NCBI GenBank assembly: GCA_049975425.1
Contig: JBNGDI010000010.1
Span: forward strand, 25,553 to 89,552
DNA from: HyVt-105 sp049975425
GTDB taxonomy: Bacteria > Bacteroidota > Bacteroidia > Bacteroidales > VadinHA17
Length of the DNA stretch: 64,000 nt
Direction: 5' to 3'
In this document: one piece after another, positions 35,579 through 44,466 of the stretch
Layout of the letters: the number at the start of each line of letters is the position of its first letter
How positions within the stretch are numbered: the first letter of the stretch is position 1
Translations under genes and position numbers: made by a program
The notes under the pieces: model-generated
Told to the model about the DNA's origin: nothing
Databases searched by the model: none
Seen by the model: the letters and a program-made list of their open reading frames with translations, nothing else

Positions 35579-35928
35579 ACCTGGAAGAAGTCAGAGAATA
35601 TTGCCTGGGGAAAAAGGGGGTTACAGAAGGGTTCCCTTTCGATGAATCGACCCTGGTATTCAAAGTGGGAGGAAAAATGTTCGCCCTGCTGAATCTGGAG
35701 AACCCTCATTCGGTCAATCTCAAATGCGATCCCGAAAAAGCTGTCATCCTGCGGGAACAGTATCCGGCGGTGTTGCCCGGATACCATATGAACAAGAAGT
35801 ACTGGAACACCGTGATGCTTGACGGTTCCATACCTCCGGGCCTCATCCGGGAATGGATTGACCATTCGTGGGATGAAGTGGTGAAAAGTTTACCTTTGTA
35901 CAGGCAAAAAGATTTATGGAATAAATAA
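35575..35928 (+). CDS. MmcQ/YjbR family protein
   Basis: A 117-residue small protein of the MmcQ/YjbR family: MNLEEVREYCLGKKGVTEGF, then FKVGGKMFALLNLE, KCDPEKAVILREQY and PGYHMNKKYWNTV. Members have a CyaY-like fold and have been called DNA-binding, but their job is not established. Overlaps yraN by 4 bp and is followed by the DUF502 gene after 7 bp, so it is within an operon. Confidence 0.88.
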   Translation: MNLEEVREYCLGKKGVTEGFPFDESTLVFKVGGKMFALLNLENPHSVNLKCDPEKAVILREQYPAVLPGYHMNKKYWNTVMLDGSIPPGLIREWIDHSWDEVVKSLPLYRQKDLWNK

Positions 35929-35935
35929 TAGCGCC

Positions 35936-36502
35936 ATGAAACGAATCGGCAGGTATTTCCTTCAGGGGCTTCTGGTAGTTGCCCCCCTGGGAGTAACCGC
36001 ATACGTGGTGTATGTGGTTTTTAGGTTTATTGACGGTTTGCTCAGCGAATGGATTTACAGTTTCCTGATGGTCAGAATTCCCGGCCTGGGACTGGTCACC
36101 ATTTTTCTGCTGATCACCCTGCTGGGGTTCATCACCCAGTCAATCCTGTTCCGGCCCGTCAAAAAGCTGATGACACGCATTCTGAAGCAATTCCCCCTCT
36201 TAAAGGTAATCTATTCGTCCATTCAGGATCTTTTATCGGCTTTTGTAGGCAAGGATAAAAAGTTCACACATCCGGTACTGGTGCGCGTGAACAATATATC
36301 CAATCTCCACAAGCTGGGCTTTCTGACACAGAAAGACCTGTCGCACCTGGGAAAAACCGAACTGGTAGCCGTTTATTTCCCTCATTCCTATAACTTTTCG
36401 GGAGAACTTTTTCTGGTCCCTTCCGGGGAAGTCACCCCACTCGACCTGCCTTCGGCTGAGGCCATGAAATTCATCGTTTCAGGAGGAGTAACCCACATTT
36501 AA
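35936..36502 (+). CDS. DUF502 inner-membrane protein
   Basis: A 188-residue membrane protein with two N-terminal transmembrane helices (GLLVVAPLGVTAYVVYVVF and LVTIFLLITLLGFITQSI) and a soluble C-terminal domain with the DUF502 features PLLKVIYSSIQDLLSAFVG and VAVYFPHSYNFSGELFLVP. Function unknown in bacteria; plant homologues are linked to membrane trafficking. Part of the forward gene run from ldcA to the C1 peptidase. Confidence 0.88.
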   Translation: MKRIGRYFLQGLLVVAPLGVTAYVVYVVFRFIDGLLSEWIYSFLMVRIPGLGLVTIFLLITLLGFITQSILFRPVKKLMTRILKQFPLLKVIYSSIQDLLSAFVGKDKKFTHPVLVRVNNISNLHKLGFLTQKDLSHLGKTELVAVYFPHSYNFSGELFLVPSGEVTPLDLPSAEAMKFIVSGGVTHI

Positions 36503-36538
36503 CCAAATTATATGCAAACCCATAAAAACACAGGTAAC

Positions 36539-37711
36539 ATGAGAACAAGAAATTATTGTATGTTGTTGATCTTTCTGTTTCTGATGCCAGGCACCCTCAC
36601 CGCTCAGAAAAAAAAGGATGAAAAGAAAAAAGACGGGTACGAATTCACCGATGTGGTGAAATTGCCGGTAAGCACGGTGAAAGATCAACAGAGAACGGGC
36701 ACCTGCTGGTGTTTTGCCACCACTTCCTTTATCGAGTCCGAACTGATGAGGATGGGACAGCCCGAAACAGACCTGTCGGAAATGTATTTTGTTAAACATG
36801 CCTACCTGAGTAAAGCCGATCTGTACCTGCGCTATCACGGGTTGGCCAATTTCGGCCCGGGAGGGCAGGCGCACGACGTAATGAACGTAGCAAAGGAACA
36901 CGGATTTGTTCCCGAAACCGTTTATCCGGGGAAAAACTACGGATCCGACATCCACAATCACGGGGAACTATCGGCTGTGCTAAGGGGATTCCTTGACGGA
37001 CTGACAGGAGGACGCATCCGCCCGCTGAGCCCGGTATGGCCTGAAGCTTTCAGAAAAGTGGTTGAAACCTACCTGGGAGAAGAACCGTCGGCCTTCCAGG
37101 TGGAAGGAAAAACCTTCACCCCGAAAAGTTATCTGAAATCCACCGGGTTCGATCCGGACCAGTACGTGGAGATCACTTCCTACACCCATCATCCTTTCTA
37201 TGAAAAAATCAACCTGGAAGTACCCGATAACTGGTCGGGCGACCTGTATTACAACCTGCCTGTGGAAGAGTTGATGGAAGTGATTGATCATGCTCTGATG
37301 AACGGTTATACGGTGGCCTGGGACGGCGATGTGAGCGAGCAGGGAATGTCGCACAAAAACGGAGTGGCCATACTTCCCGAAAAGGAATGGGATGAGATGT
37401 CGGACGAAGAACGGGAAAAAATATTCCAAACCCCTTCCCCGGAAAAGGAGGTAACGCAGGAAATGCGGCAGGAAACTTTCAACAACTTTCTCACCACGGA
37501 CGATCACCTGATGCACATTGTGGGCATTTCAGAAGACCGGGAGGGCAACCGCTATTACATCACCAAGAATTCATGGGGAACTGACAGTAACGAGTACGGA
37601 GGTTTTCTGCGCATGTCTGTTCCTTATGTAAAAATGAAAACCATTGCCATCATGGTGCACCGGGATGCCATCCCGGAAAGGATCATGAAGAAACTGGAGG
37701 CCGGGGAATAA
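36539..37711 (+). CDS. C1-family aminopeptidase (bleomycin hydrolase type), exported
   Basis: A 390-residue papain-fold cysteine peptidase. Signal peptide MRTRNYCMLLIFLFLMPGTL is followed by a lysine-rich linker. The triad is visible: Cys56 in GTCWCFATTSFIES, His326 in DDHLMHIVGI and Asn344 in YITKNSWGT. The long insert between Cys and His (ALMNGYTVAWDGDVSEQGM) fits PepC/bleomycin hydrolase. These usually act as intracellular aminopeptidases; here a signal peptide predicts periplasmic or secreted action in peptide use. Start 36539 preferred over 36512 because it gives a standard signal peptide. Confidence 0.88.
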   Translation: MRTRNYCMLLIFLFLMPGTLTAQKKKDEKKKDGYEFTDVVKLPVSTVKDQQRTGTCWCFATTSFIESELMRMGQPETDLSEMYFVKHAYLSKADLYLRYHGLANFGPGGQAHDVMNVAKEHGFVPETVYPGKNYGSDIHNHGELSAVLRGFLDGLTGGRIRPLSPVWPEAFRKVVETYLGEEPSAFQVEGKTFTPKSYLKSTGFDPDQYVEITSYTHHPFYEKINLEVPDNWSGDLYYNLPVEELMEVIDHALMNGYTVAWDGDVSEQGMSHKNGVAILPEKEWDEMSDEEREKIFQTPSPEKEVTQEMRQETFNNFLTTDDHLMHIVGISEDREGNRYYITKNSWGTDSNEYGGFLRMSVPYVKMKTIAIMVHRDAIPERIMKKLEAGE

Positions 37712-37737
37712 GAACTGAGGGTTCCGGGGAATTGGCA

Positions 37738-37768
37738 GGGGCTCAACCTGCCATCAGGTTGCAGCCCC
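37738..37768. terminator. Hairpin at the 3' ends of convergent genes
   Basis: GGGGCT-C-AACCTG pairs with CAGGTT-GC-AGCCCC around a CCAT loop, overlapping the stop region of the LuxE-like gene and 26 bp after the peptidase stop. No T tract; may still act on both genes. Confidence 0.35.
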
Positions 37769-38732
37769 TGATCTCACTCTGGTCGTACCGGCCGAGCACC
37801 TCAAAGCCCCCGCCGGGCAAACGCCTGCCCAGGTCTTCTGTTTCGATAAAGGCACACGAGTACACATTGGCCAGGTCGATTACATTGATCCCTCCGGTGG
37901 CGCCGTCGGGAACCTGTGCAAAGGGATCATACCGGTCTCTTATGAAGATCCCCATCCAGGGAGGAGGATAAAACAGGCCGTTCCCGGTGGAATAGGCCTG
38001 GGAAAGGAGTTCGGTCATTCCGTATTCGGAATGTACGGTTTCGATTCCCAGTCGCTCTTTGAGCATCCCGTGCAGTTCCTGACGGGTCATTTCCCTGCGC
38101 CGGCCTTTCATGCCTCCGGTTTCCATTACGGTGATACGGGAAAACCCGAAAGGTCCTTTTTCGGCCAGGTCAAGCAAAGCAAAGCTTACGCCCAGCAACA
38201 GGGTTTTTTCGCCGGATTTCTGTTGCCGGTTCAGGATCTCTGGCAGCTCACCCTTAGGTTCGGGGAAAAAACCGCTTTGCGGATGCCGGCTTCGTTTGAT
38301 CCATTCCCGGGCCATAAACACCAGGGAAGAACCTTCCCTTTCCAGGTACGACGGCAGAAGAGCCAGGATACACCAGTCCCCCACCGGACCGTATATCCTT
38401 TCGAACGCACTGATCAACGAACGGCGGTAGATGGACAGGTCGGGAACCTCATGCCTTGAAGGAACGGCTCCGGTGGTGGTGCTGCTGGTAAAAACTGCCT
38501 CCGGTTGCCTGTAACCGCATATTACGCGCCGTGTTTTGAACAACCGGGCCGGGAGAAAGGGAATTTCCGAAAGCTTTTCAATGGACCCGGAACTGATGCC
38601 TAAATACTGGAGGTATTCGCGGTATACTTTATTATTTTCGGCCTGGAACCTGAAAACTGCCAGGGCCATTTCTTCAAATTCCCGTTCAGTATGGTTCCTG
38701 ATGATATCGCCGGTGGGAAAGGGTTGCTTCAT
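37743..38732 (-). CDS. LuxE-like acyl-protein synthetase/AMP-ligase family protein
   Basis: A 329-residue member of the acyl-protein synthetase (LuxE) branch of adenylating enzymes. Recognisable parts are FLPARLFKTRRV, VFTSSTTTGAVPSRH (the S/T-rich ATP-phosphate loop), VMETGGMKGRRREMTRQELH and VHSEYGMTELLSQAYS. Such enzymes activate fatty or other carboxylic acids as acyl-AMP and pass them to a cysteine or carrier; the substrate here is unknown. Its start overlaps the stop of the upstream lipoprotein by 4 bp (ATGA at 38729-38732), which fixes the start at 38732 rather than 38783. Confidence 0.82.
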   Translation of the reverse strand: MKQPFPTGDIIRNHTEREFEEMALAVFRFQAENNKVYREYLQYLGISSGSIEKLSEIPFLPARLFKTRRVICGYRQPEAVFTSSTTTGAVPSRHEVPDLSIYRRSLISAFERIYGPVGDWCILALLPSYLEREGSSLVFMAREWIKRSRHPQSGFFPEPKGELPEILNRQQKSGEKTLLLGVSFALLDLAEKGPFGFSRITVMETGGMKGRRREMTRQELHGMLKERLGIETVHSEYGMTELLSQAYSTGNGLFYPPPWMGIFIRDRYDPFAQVPDGATGGINVIDLANVYSCAFIETEDLGRRLPGGGFEVLGRYDQSEIRGCNLMAG

Positions 38733-39283
38733 TCCTGGAAAAACATGGATCCGTCGGGCTGGTAAGTCCATTCGAAGGTGCATTCCACATATTCGTCGCC
38801 CGAAGGCCCCGACACCTCAACCGAACGTATCCACAATTTAGCATAAGTCATTTCCTTTGTCTGCATAATCCAAACCTGATCGGGAAGGACCGGGTTGGCC
38901 CACTCGTCAAACACGGGCAGGGCAAAACTCTGCAGGCTGTGATAGAAATCCCCGGCATCTTCAGGATTATCGAAAGAACCGGCCAGGTAAAAGGCTTCTT
39001 CGTTATGCGGGCTGGTAAAATAACCTCCATCGGGGCCCTCGCCCACCCCTGGCAGGGCCGACAGCACCAGGTCGGTCCCGGCCCCGCTGACCATTCGTTC
39101 GTATTTCACTTTTTTTGCCAGATCGAAATCGAATCCGTACATGTAGTAGTTCTGTGTTTCGCTGTTGAAGTACATGCGGGAATCGAGGGTAACCGTTCCC
39201 GAAACGGGAACGGGCCCGTTGTTCTTGTTGCATGAAGCAACCATCAGCCCAATAATCCACAGTAAAACCGGTAACTTTTTCAT
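38729..39283 (-). CDS. Hypothetical lipoprotein coupled to the LuxE-like gene
   Basis: A 184-residue lipoprotein, family not recognised. Signal MKKLPVLLWIIGLMVASC ends in lipobox VASC (Cys18). The mature part looks beta-rich (VSGTVTLDSRMYFNSETQ, YYMYGFDFDLAKKVKY, ECTFEWTYQPDG) with DPV-like aromatic pairs typical of small surface lipoproteins. Translationally coupled to the LuxE-like enzyme. It has its own -7 box and sits 156 bp after pgk, behind a terminator. Confidence 0.68.
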   Translation of the reverse strand: MKKLPVLLWIIGLMVASCNKNNGPVPVSGTVTLDSRMYFNSETQNYYMYGFDFDLAKKVKYERMVSGAGTDLVLSALPGVGEGPDGGYFTSPHNEEAFYLAGSFDNPEDAGDFYHSLQSFALPVFDEWANPVLPDQVWIMQTKEMTYAKLWIRSVEVSGPSGDEYVECTFEWTYQPDGSMFFQE

Positions 39284-39321
39284 AGCATGACGATTTATAC
39301 ACCGAAACGTCTCACTTTCTT

Positions 39322-39329
39322 CAAAGTTA
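39322..39329 (-). promoter_or_regulatory. -7 promoter box of the lipoprotein/LuxE-like operon
   Basis: Reverse-strand TAACTTTG, exact TAnnTTTG match, about 40 bp before the lipoprotein start. Confidence 0.42.
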
Positions 39330-39355
39330 CAACAAAAATTGGTCCTGAAAGTATA

Positions 39356-39392
39356 AAAGCCGGAAAGGAACCATTTACTCCTTTCCGGCTTT
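39356..39392 (-). terminator. Terminator of pgk
   Basis: A 14-bp perfect stem AAAGCCGGAAAGGA/TCCTTTCCGGCTTT around a 9-nt loop, followed on the reverse strand by TATAC after the T run. Lies 47 bp after the pgk stop. Confidence 0.8.
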
Positions 39393-39439
39393 CCATAATT
39401 TTAGGTGGGATTCCGTCACGCAGCCGGTATCTGTATGTT

Positions 39440-40699
39440 TTATCCTCTGATGGCTTTGATTCCGGGGAGTTCTTTCCCTTCAATATATTCCAGCATGGCG
39501 CCTCCGCCGGTGGAGACATAACTCACTTTATCGGCCAGGCCGAACTGGTTCACAGCAGCCACGGAGTCGCCGCCCCCCACCAGGCTGAAAGCCCCTTTTT
39601 CCGTAGCGGCGGCAATGGCTCTGGCTATTTCTACCGTACCATTCCGGAAATTGTTCATTTCAAACACGCCCATGGGTCCGTTCCACAGGATGGTTTTCGA
39701 TTTCATGATCACTTCGCTGAAAAGCCGGATGGTTTTCTCTCCAATATCCAGGCCCATCCATCCCTCTTCCACCTGATCTACAGGGCACACTTTGCGGGTG
39801 GCATCGTTGTCAAATTGATCGGCCACCACATTGTCTACCGGCAACAGCAGGTTTACCCCTTTCTGTTTTGCTTTTTCCATAACCTGGAGGGCCAGGTCCA
39901 ATTTGTCTTCCTCCACCAGCGAATTACCCGTTTTACCTCCGCGGGCTCTGATGAACGTATAGGTCATGCCTCCTCCTATGATCAGGTTGTCTACCCGTTC
40001 AAGCAGGTTTTCGATCACCATGATTTTATCCGAAACCTTTGCCCCCCCCATGATGGCTGTCATGGGTTTATCCGGATGTAGCAGCACTTTGTCCATGGCA
40101 TCCAGCTCATTGCGGATGAGGTATCCGAACATGCTGTCTTCGGGGAAATGAGCGGCGATAAGGGCTGTTGAAGCATGGGCGCGGTGCGCCGTTCCGAAAG
40201 CATCATTCACATAGCAATCGGCGTAGGATGCCAGTTTTTTTACAAATTCCTTCTGCTTTTCCTTTACCTGTCCCTTAGCCGCCTTCTTTTCTTCTTCGGT
40301 GGCATCCTTCCCCAGGTGATAGGGTTTTCCTTCCTCCTCCTCATAGAACCTCAGGTTTTCGAGCAGCATGACTTCGCCGGGTTTCAGTGCAGCGGCCATT
40401 TCGGCTGTTTTTTCTCCCACACAATCATCAGCAAAGATCACCTTTTTCCCCAGCACTTTTTCCACAGCGGGAACCACGTGCTTCAGGGAAAATTTTTCCT
40501 GTGGTTTTCCGTTTGGCCGGCCCAGGTGAGACATCAGGATCACTGAACCGCCTTCCTCCAGCACCTTCAGAATCGTTGGGCGGGCGGCCCTGATCCTCGT
40601 ATCATCGGTTACCTCAAACCGGCTGTTCAGTGGAACGTTAAAATCCACACGCATGATCACTTTTTTCCCCTTGAACGGATAATTGTCAATGTTCTTCAT
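39440..40699 (-). CDS. pgk: Phosphoglycerate kinase
   Basis: A 419-residue glycolytic kinase that transfers phosphate between 1,3-bisphosphoglycerate and ADP. Signatures: KKVIMRVDFNVPL at the N-terminus, LMSHLGRPNGK, ENLRFYEEEEGK, MAIMGGAKVSDK, ILWNGPMGVFEM and FSLVGGGDSVAAVNQFG. Length is about 20 residues over the usual 395-400, due to a lysine-rich insert (GKDATEEEKKAAKGQVKEKQ) after the third motif, common in Bacteroidota. Monocistronic with its own promoter and terminator. Confidence 0.97.
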   Translation of the reverse strand: MKNIDNYPFKGKKVIMRVDFNVPLNSRFEVTDDTRIRAARPTILKVLEEGGSVILMSHLGRPNGKPQEKFSLKHVVPAVEKVLGKKVIFADDCVGEKTAEMAAALKPGEVMLLENLRFYEEEEGKPYHLGKDATEEEKKAAKGQVKEKQKEFVKKLASYADCYVNDAFGTAHRAHASTALIAAHFPEDSMFGYLIRNELDAMDKVLLHPDKPMTAIMGGAKVSDKIMVIENLLERVDNLIIGGGMTYTFIRARGGKTGNSLVEEDKLDLALQVMEKAKQKGVNLLLPVDNVVADQFDNDATRKVCPVDQVEEGWMGLDIGEKTIRLFSEVIMKSKTILWNGPMGVFEMNNFRNGTVEIARAIAAATEKGAFSLVGGGDSVAAVNQFGLADKVSYVSTGGGAMLEYIEGKELPGIKAIRG

Positions 40700-40754
40700 T
40701 GTTTTCAGGATTTGTGAATATCTTAAATAAATGCATTTCCGATTTTCAGGTAGA

Positions 40755-40785
40755 CAAAAATATTAAGATATTTGGGGATTGGCAA
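40755..40785 (-). promoter_or_regulatory. Promoter of pgk
   Basis: Reverse-strand TTG (40783-40785), 20-bp spacer and TATTTTTG (40755-40762), an exact -7 box with a -33 partner. Confidence 0.55.
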
Positions 40786-40856
40786 TTTATCGGCAAAAGA
40801 AATCCCCGCACCTGCAGTGAGGTAACTTTTCCGGCCGGCAAGCAAAAGTTATACGA

Positions 40857-42050
40857 ATGAAATTCAGCGACGTAACAGGACAGAAGGAGCTTAAAAACCG
40901 TCTTATCCGGATGATCGGGGAAAACCGTCTTCCCCACGCCCTCATGCTGGCAGGCCCTCCGGGTTATGGTGGATTGCCTCTGGCAGTGGCCCTGGGTCAG
41001 TATATTTCCTGCACAAACCCGGGAGAAGAAGATTCCTGTGGAAACTGCCCATCCTGCCTTAAATACGCAAAGCTTATTCACCCCGACCTGCACTTTGTTT
41101 TTCCTGTAAACAAAACAAAAAAGCTGCAAAAAAAAGAAAAAGAAAAAAAAGATGATGATAAAAAGAATGAAATAAAAGACCCGGTAAGCGATGATGCCCT
41201 TCATCTGTGGAGGGAATTGTTTATAACCGAACCGTATTTTACCCTGAGCCGCTGGTATGAACAGCTGGGGTTTGAAAACCAGCAGGGGATCATCACAACC
41301 GCCGAGGCAGGGCAGATCATCAGAAAACTCAGTCTGAAGACCTATGAATCGGAATACAAAGTGATGATCATCTGGTATCCGGAAAAAATGAACCAGCAGA
41401 CGGCCAACAAAATACTGAAAATTTTGGAGGAACCTCCGGAAGGGACCCTGTTCATCCTGGTGTCTGAAAATCCCGAATCGATGCTGACCACCGTGACCAG
41501 CCGCACCCAGATATTCACACTCCCGCCGGTTGACCATGACTCGCTGAAAGAATTCGTGGCAAACAGGTATTCTCTTTCCGGAAAGGAACTGGAAGAGGTG
41601 ATAAGGCTGGCCAGGGGTGATAAGTACCGGGCCATGGAAACGGTCAGGCTGAAAGAAGAATACCAGGAACACCTCAGGCATTTCATCTCTCTGATGCGTT
41701 TTTCAATCAGGTATCACAAAATGATGCCGGAACTCCTCTCATGGGTGGATGAAATATCCGCTCTTGGACGGGAAAAGCAGAAAGAGTTCCTGGAATATGG
41801 TCTGCGAATGATCCGTGAAAACCTGTTCCTGGGACTGATGCCCGATAAAAAACAGGAAATGGTATTCATGAATAAAGAAGAGGATGATTTCTCACATAAG
41901 TTCTCTCCCTATATACATGCCGGGAATATAGAGGCAGTCACCCGGGAATTCAATAAAGCCATCCTGCATATAGAAGCCAATGCTTACGCGCGGATTGTGT
42001 TTCTTGACCTTTGCCTGAAGCTGTCAGAATTGATCTACCGTGAGAATTGA
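40857..42050 (+). CDS. holB: DNA polymerase III delta' subunit
   Basis: A 397-residue clamp-loader subunit. It opens MKFSDVTGQKELKNRLIRMI and shows the zinc module CTNPGEEDSCGNCPSCLKY, then NQQTANKILKILEEPPEGTL and the SRTQ sensor segment VTSRTQIF. The Walker A site is degenerate (GPPGYGGLPLAV, no GKT), so it should not bind ATP, as in other delta' proteins. A very lysine-rich stretch (about residues 84-108) interrupts the domain and looks disordered. First gene of the long run holB-ricT-gldH-trmB-ATL; the next start is 41 bp downstream. Confidence 0.9.
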   Translation: MKFSDVTGQKELKNRLIRMIGENRLPHALMLAGPPGYGGLPLAVALGQYISCTNPGEEDSCGNCPSCLKYAKLIHPDLHFVFPVNKTKKLQKKEKEKKDDDKKNEIKDPVSDDALHLWRELFITEPYFTLSRWYEQLGFENQQGIITTAEAGQIIRKLSLKTYESEYKVMIIWYPEKMNQQTANKILKILEEPPEGTLFILVSENPESMLTTVTSRTQIFTLPPVDHDSLKEFVANRYSLSGKELEEVIRLARGDKYRAMETVRLKEEYQEHLRHFISLMRFSIRYHKMMPELLSWVDEISALGREKQKEFLEYGLRMIRENLFLGLMPDKKQEMVFMNKEEDDFSHKFSPYIHAGNIEAVTREFNKAILHIEANAYARIVFLDLCLKLSELIYREN

Positions 42051-42091
42051 TTAACTTTGTTCCCTGCAGGAAAGCCTGAAAACGGAAAAAC

Positions 42092-43270
42092 ATGAAGGAG
42101 CCGGTAATCATCAATGGAAGGATATGCGAACGTTGCATGCAGGACAAAACCCTGGAACAAACCGGGGAGGTCTCTCCGGTTATTTTTGACAGCTGCTCAA
42201 GCCTGAACACATACAACTGGCTGCAGGATATCCCCGGTACCGCCAGGAATTTCGACATTGTGGAAGTCAGGTTCAAAAATACCCGTAAGGGATTTTACCG
42301 AAATATACACCAGCTCAGGCTTAAAAAAGGGGATATTGTAGCGGTGGAAGCATCACCCGGTCATGATATCGGGATTGTTTCCCTTGTCGGGGAACTGGTC
42401 GTCATGCAGATGAAAAAATACCGGGCGGATCCGGAAGATGAAAACCTGAAAAAGATCTACCGGAGAGCCAAGGAAGCCGATCTTCAGAAATGGAAAGAAG
42501 CCATCAGGCTGGAGCACAGCACCATGATCAAGGCACGGAAAATAGCCGCCGACCTGAATCGGGACATGAAAATAGGGGATGTGGAATACCAGGGAGACAA
42601 AACCAAGGCAATTTTCTATTACATTGCCGACGAACGGGTCGATTTCAGGGAACTTATCAAGGTGCTGGCGGAAGAATTCCACATCCGGATCGAGATGCGC
42701 CAGATCGGAGTACGGCAGGAAGCCGGGCGTATCGGAGGGATCGGTCCGTGCGGGCGGGAACTTTGTTGTTCTACCTGGATAGCGAATTTCGTGTCGGTTA
42801 CCACCGGAGCTGCCCGCCAGCAGGAGCTATCGCTGAATCCCCAGAAGCTGGCGGGGCAATGCGGGAAACTGAAATGTTGCCTGAATTACGAATTGGAATG
42901 TTATCTTGATGCTACCCGTGATTTCCCCGACGGATCGATCGTGCTGGAAACCGGGGAAGGTTCGCTGTATCACCAGAAAACCGATGTGTTCAGTCGTATG
43001 ATGTGGTATTCCACAGAAAAAGAATCGGCCGGCAGGCAGATATGCATTCCGGTAGACCGGGTAAACGAAATCATTGCCATGAACCGGAAAGGAATTACGG
43101 TAAAAAGAATCATGGAAGAAATGGTCAACACAGAGATTCCCCCTGAGAAAGCGGGCAATGACCTCCACAACGACGACCTTGAAAGGTTCTCAAAGGACCG
43201 GAAAAAGAAAGGCGGGAGCAGGAAAAAGAAAAAAAACCGTCCCGGCCGGAAAGAAAAACGAAATTCATGA
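42092..43270 (+). CDS. PSP1-domain protein (RicT/YaaT-like)
   Basis: A 392-residue protein with the PSP1 domain in its first two thirds. Conserved parts are FRELIKVLAEEFHIRIEMRQ and the cysteine cluster GPCGRELCCSTW then CGKLKCCLNYE, which in the Bacillus Ric complex helps bind an Fe-S cluster. In Firmicutes RicT acts in RNA processing and development; in Bacteroidota the gene sits conserved next to gldH and holB but its role is not defined. The C-terminal 60 residues are strongly basic (KKKGGSRKKKKNRPGRKEK), suggesting RNA or DNA contact. Overlaps gldH by 4 bp. Confidence 0.88.
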   Translation: MKEPVIINGRICERCMQDKTLEQTGEVSPVIFDSCSSLNTYNWLQDIPGTARNFDIVEVRFKNTRKGFYRNIHQLRLKKGDIVAVEASPGHDIGIVSLVGELVVMQMKKYRADPEDENLKKIYRRAKEADLQKWKEAIRLEHSTMIKARKIAADLNRDMKIGDVEYQGDKTKAIFYYIADERVDFRELIKVLAEEFHIRIEMRQIGVRQEAGRIGGIGPCGRELCCSTWIANFVSVTTGAARQQELSLNPQKLAGQCGKLKCCLNYELECYLDATRDFPDGSIVLETGEGSLYHQKTDVFSRMMWYSTEKESAGRQICIPVDRVNEIIAMNRKGITVKRIMEEMVNTEIPPEKAGNDLHNDDLERFSKDRKKKGGSRKKKKNRPGRKEKRNS

Positions 43271-43749
43271 TGGGCATGAGGGAAAAAACCGCCTGGTTGA
43301 TCATGATCGCCGGATTATGGGTAACAACCGCCTGTGATCCGGACCGGGTGTATGAAAAAAACACCCGCCTGCCTTCGGCAGAATGGCCCAAAGAACAGCC
43401 CGTCATATTCCATGTTCCCATAGAAGACACCTCCTCGGTACATCACGTGTTTATCAATATCAGAAACTCCGGAAAATACGAAAACCGGAATCTTTTCCTG
43501 TTCATTACCACCACTGCTCCCAGCGGATATTTTGTAACCGACACACTGGAATGCATGCTGGCCGATGAAAACGGCAAATGGTACGGGAGCGGTCTGGGTG
43601 ATTTGCATTTTGTACAGGTGCCTTACAAAACAGGCGTGAAGTTTCCCTACCCCGGTATGTACCAGTTTGAGATCAAACAGGCCATGCGACGCGATATTCT
43701 CAAACATATCACCGATATCGGACTCAGGATAGAGAAAGTTGAACCCTAA
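43267..43749 (+). CDS. gldH: Gliding motility lipoprotein GldH
   Basis: A 160-residue lipoprotein with lipobox TTAC (Cys23) and the GldH family segments DPDRVYEKNTRLPSAEWPK, VFINIRNSGKYENRNLFLFI and YPGMYQFEIKQAMR. GldH is required for gliding in Flavobacterium johnsoniae; homologues persist in many non-gliding Bacteroidota. Its start overlaps the RicT-like stop (ATGA), so the two are coupled. Its presence with porW and porX downstream is strong evidence for phylum and for a type IX secretion context. Confidence 0.92.
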   Translation: MMGMREKTAWLIMIAGLWVTTACDPDRVYEKNTRLPSAEWPKEQPVIFHVPIEDTSSVHHVFINIRNSGKYENRNLFLFITTTAPSGYFVTDTLECMLADENGKWYGSGLGDLHFVQVPYKTGVKFPYPGMYQFEIKQAMRRDILKHITDIGLRIEKVEP

Positions 43750-43758
43750 TCTCCGCCC

Positions 43759-44466
43759 GTGGGAAAAGGAAAGTTACAGAAATTCGAGGAGATGGGGCGC
43801 TTCCCGCATGTAATACAGCCTCCTTTTGAAGAGGTATTCCAGCGCGACCACCCCCTGAAGGGAAAGTGGAATACCCGTTTTTTCCCCGTTTCCCAGCCTC
43901 TGGTACTGGAACTGGGCTGCGGTAAAGGCGAGTATACCGTGGGGCTAGCAAAGAAATATCCTGACAAAAATTTCCTGGGGCTAGATATCAAGGGTGCCCG
44001 TATGTGGAAAGGTGCCAAAAATTCACTGGAAACAGGCATGTCCAATGTGGGATTTCTCCGAACGCGAATCGAGTTCATAACGTCTTTTTTCGCTCCCGGA
44101 GAGGTTTCGGAAATTTGGCTCACATTCCCCGATCCCCAGCTCAAACGCCGGAGAAACAAAAAGCGGCTTACCGCTCCCCGTTTTCTGAATGCCTACCGCC
44201 GGATAATCAGGCCAGGAGCGATCATCCACCTGAAAACCGACAGCCGGCCACTTTACACCTATACCCTGGAGCTTCTGAAACACAACCGTCTGGAACCCCT
44301 TCTGGCTACCGACGATCTGTACGGATCGGGACTGGCAGATGATATCCTGTCGATCCGTACCTTCTATGAAACCCTTTTCCTGGAACAGGAACTTCCCATC
44401 CATTATCTGAGATTCTGCCTCGATCCGGAAAAAGAAATAACCGACCTGCCCGATGACAGAGAATAA
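43759..44466 (+). CDS. trmB: tRNA (guanine-N7)-methyltransferase, GTG start
   Basis: A 235-residue SAM-dependent enzyme that methylates G46 of tRNA. The SAM site reads LVLELGCGKGEYTVGLAKKY and the family signature IWLTFPDPQLKRRRNKKRL carries the catalytic DP motif. It starts at GTG 43759 (MGKGKLQKFEEMGRF), 9 bp after gldH; the first in-frame ATG at 43792 would cut conserved N-terminal sequence. The following gene overlaps by 14 bp. Confidence 0.94.
   Translation: MGKGKLQKFEEMGRFPHVIQPPFEEVFQRDHPLKGKWNTRFFPVSQPLVLELGCGKGEYTVGLAKKYPDKNFLGLDIKGARMWKGAKNSLETGMSNVGFLRTRIEFITSFFAPGEVSEIWLTFPDPQLKRRRNKKRLTAPRFLNAYRRIIRPGAIIHLKTDSRPLYTYTLELLKHNRLEPLLATDDLYGSGLADDILSIRTFYETLFLEQELPIHYLRFCLDPEKEITDLPDDRE

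Noticed and set aside
40746..41681. 311-codon reverse open frame opposite holB
   Set aside because: Its phenylalanine-rich stretch is just the reverse of holB's lysine-rich linker; no independent support.
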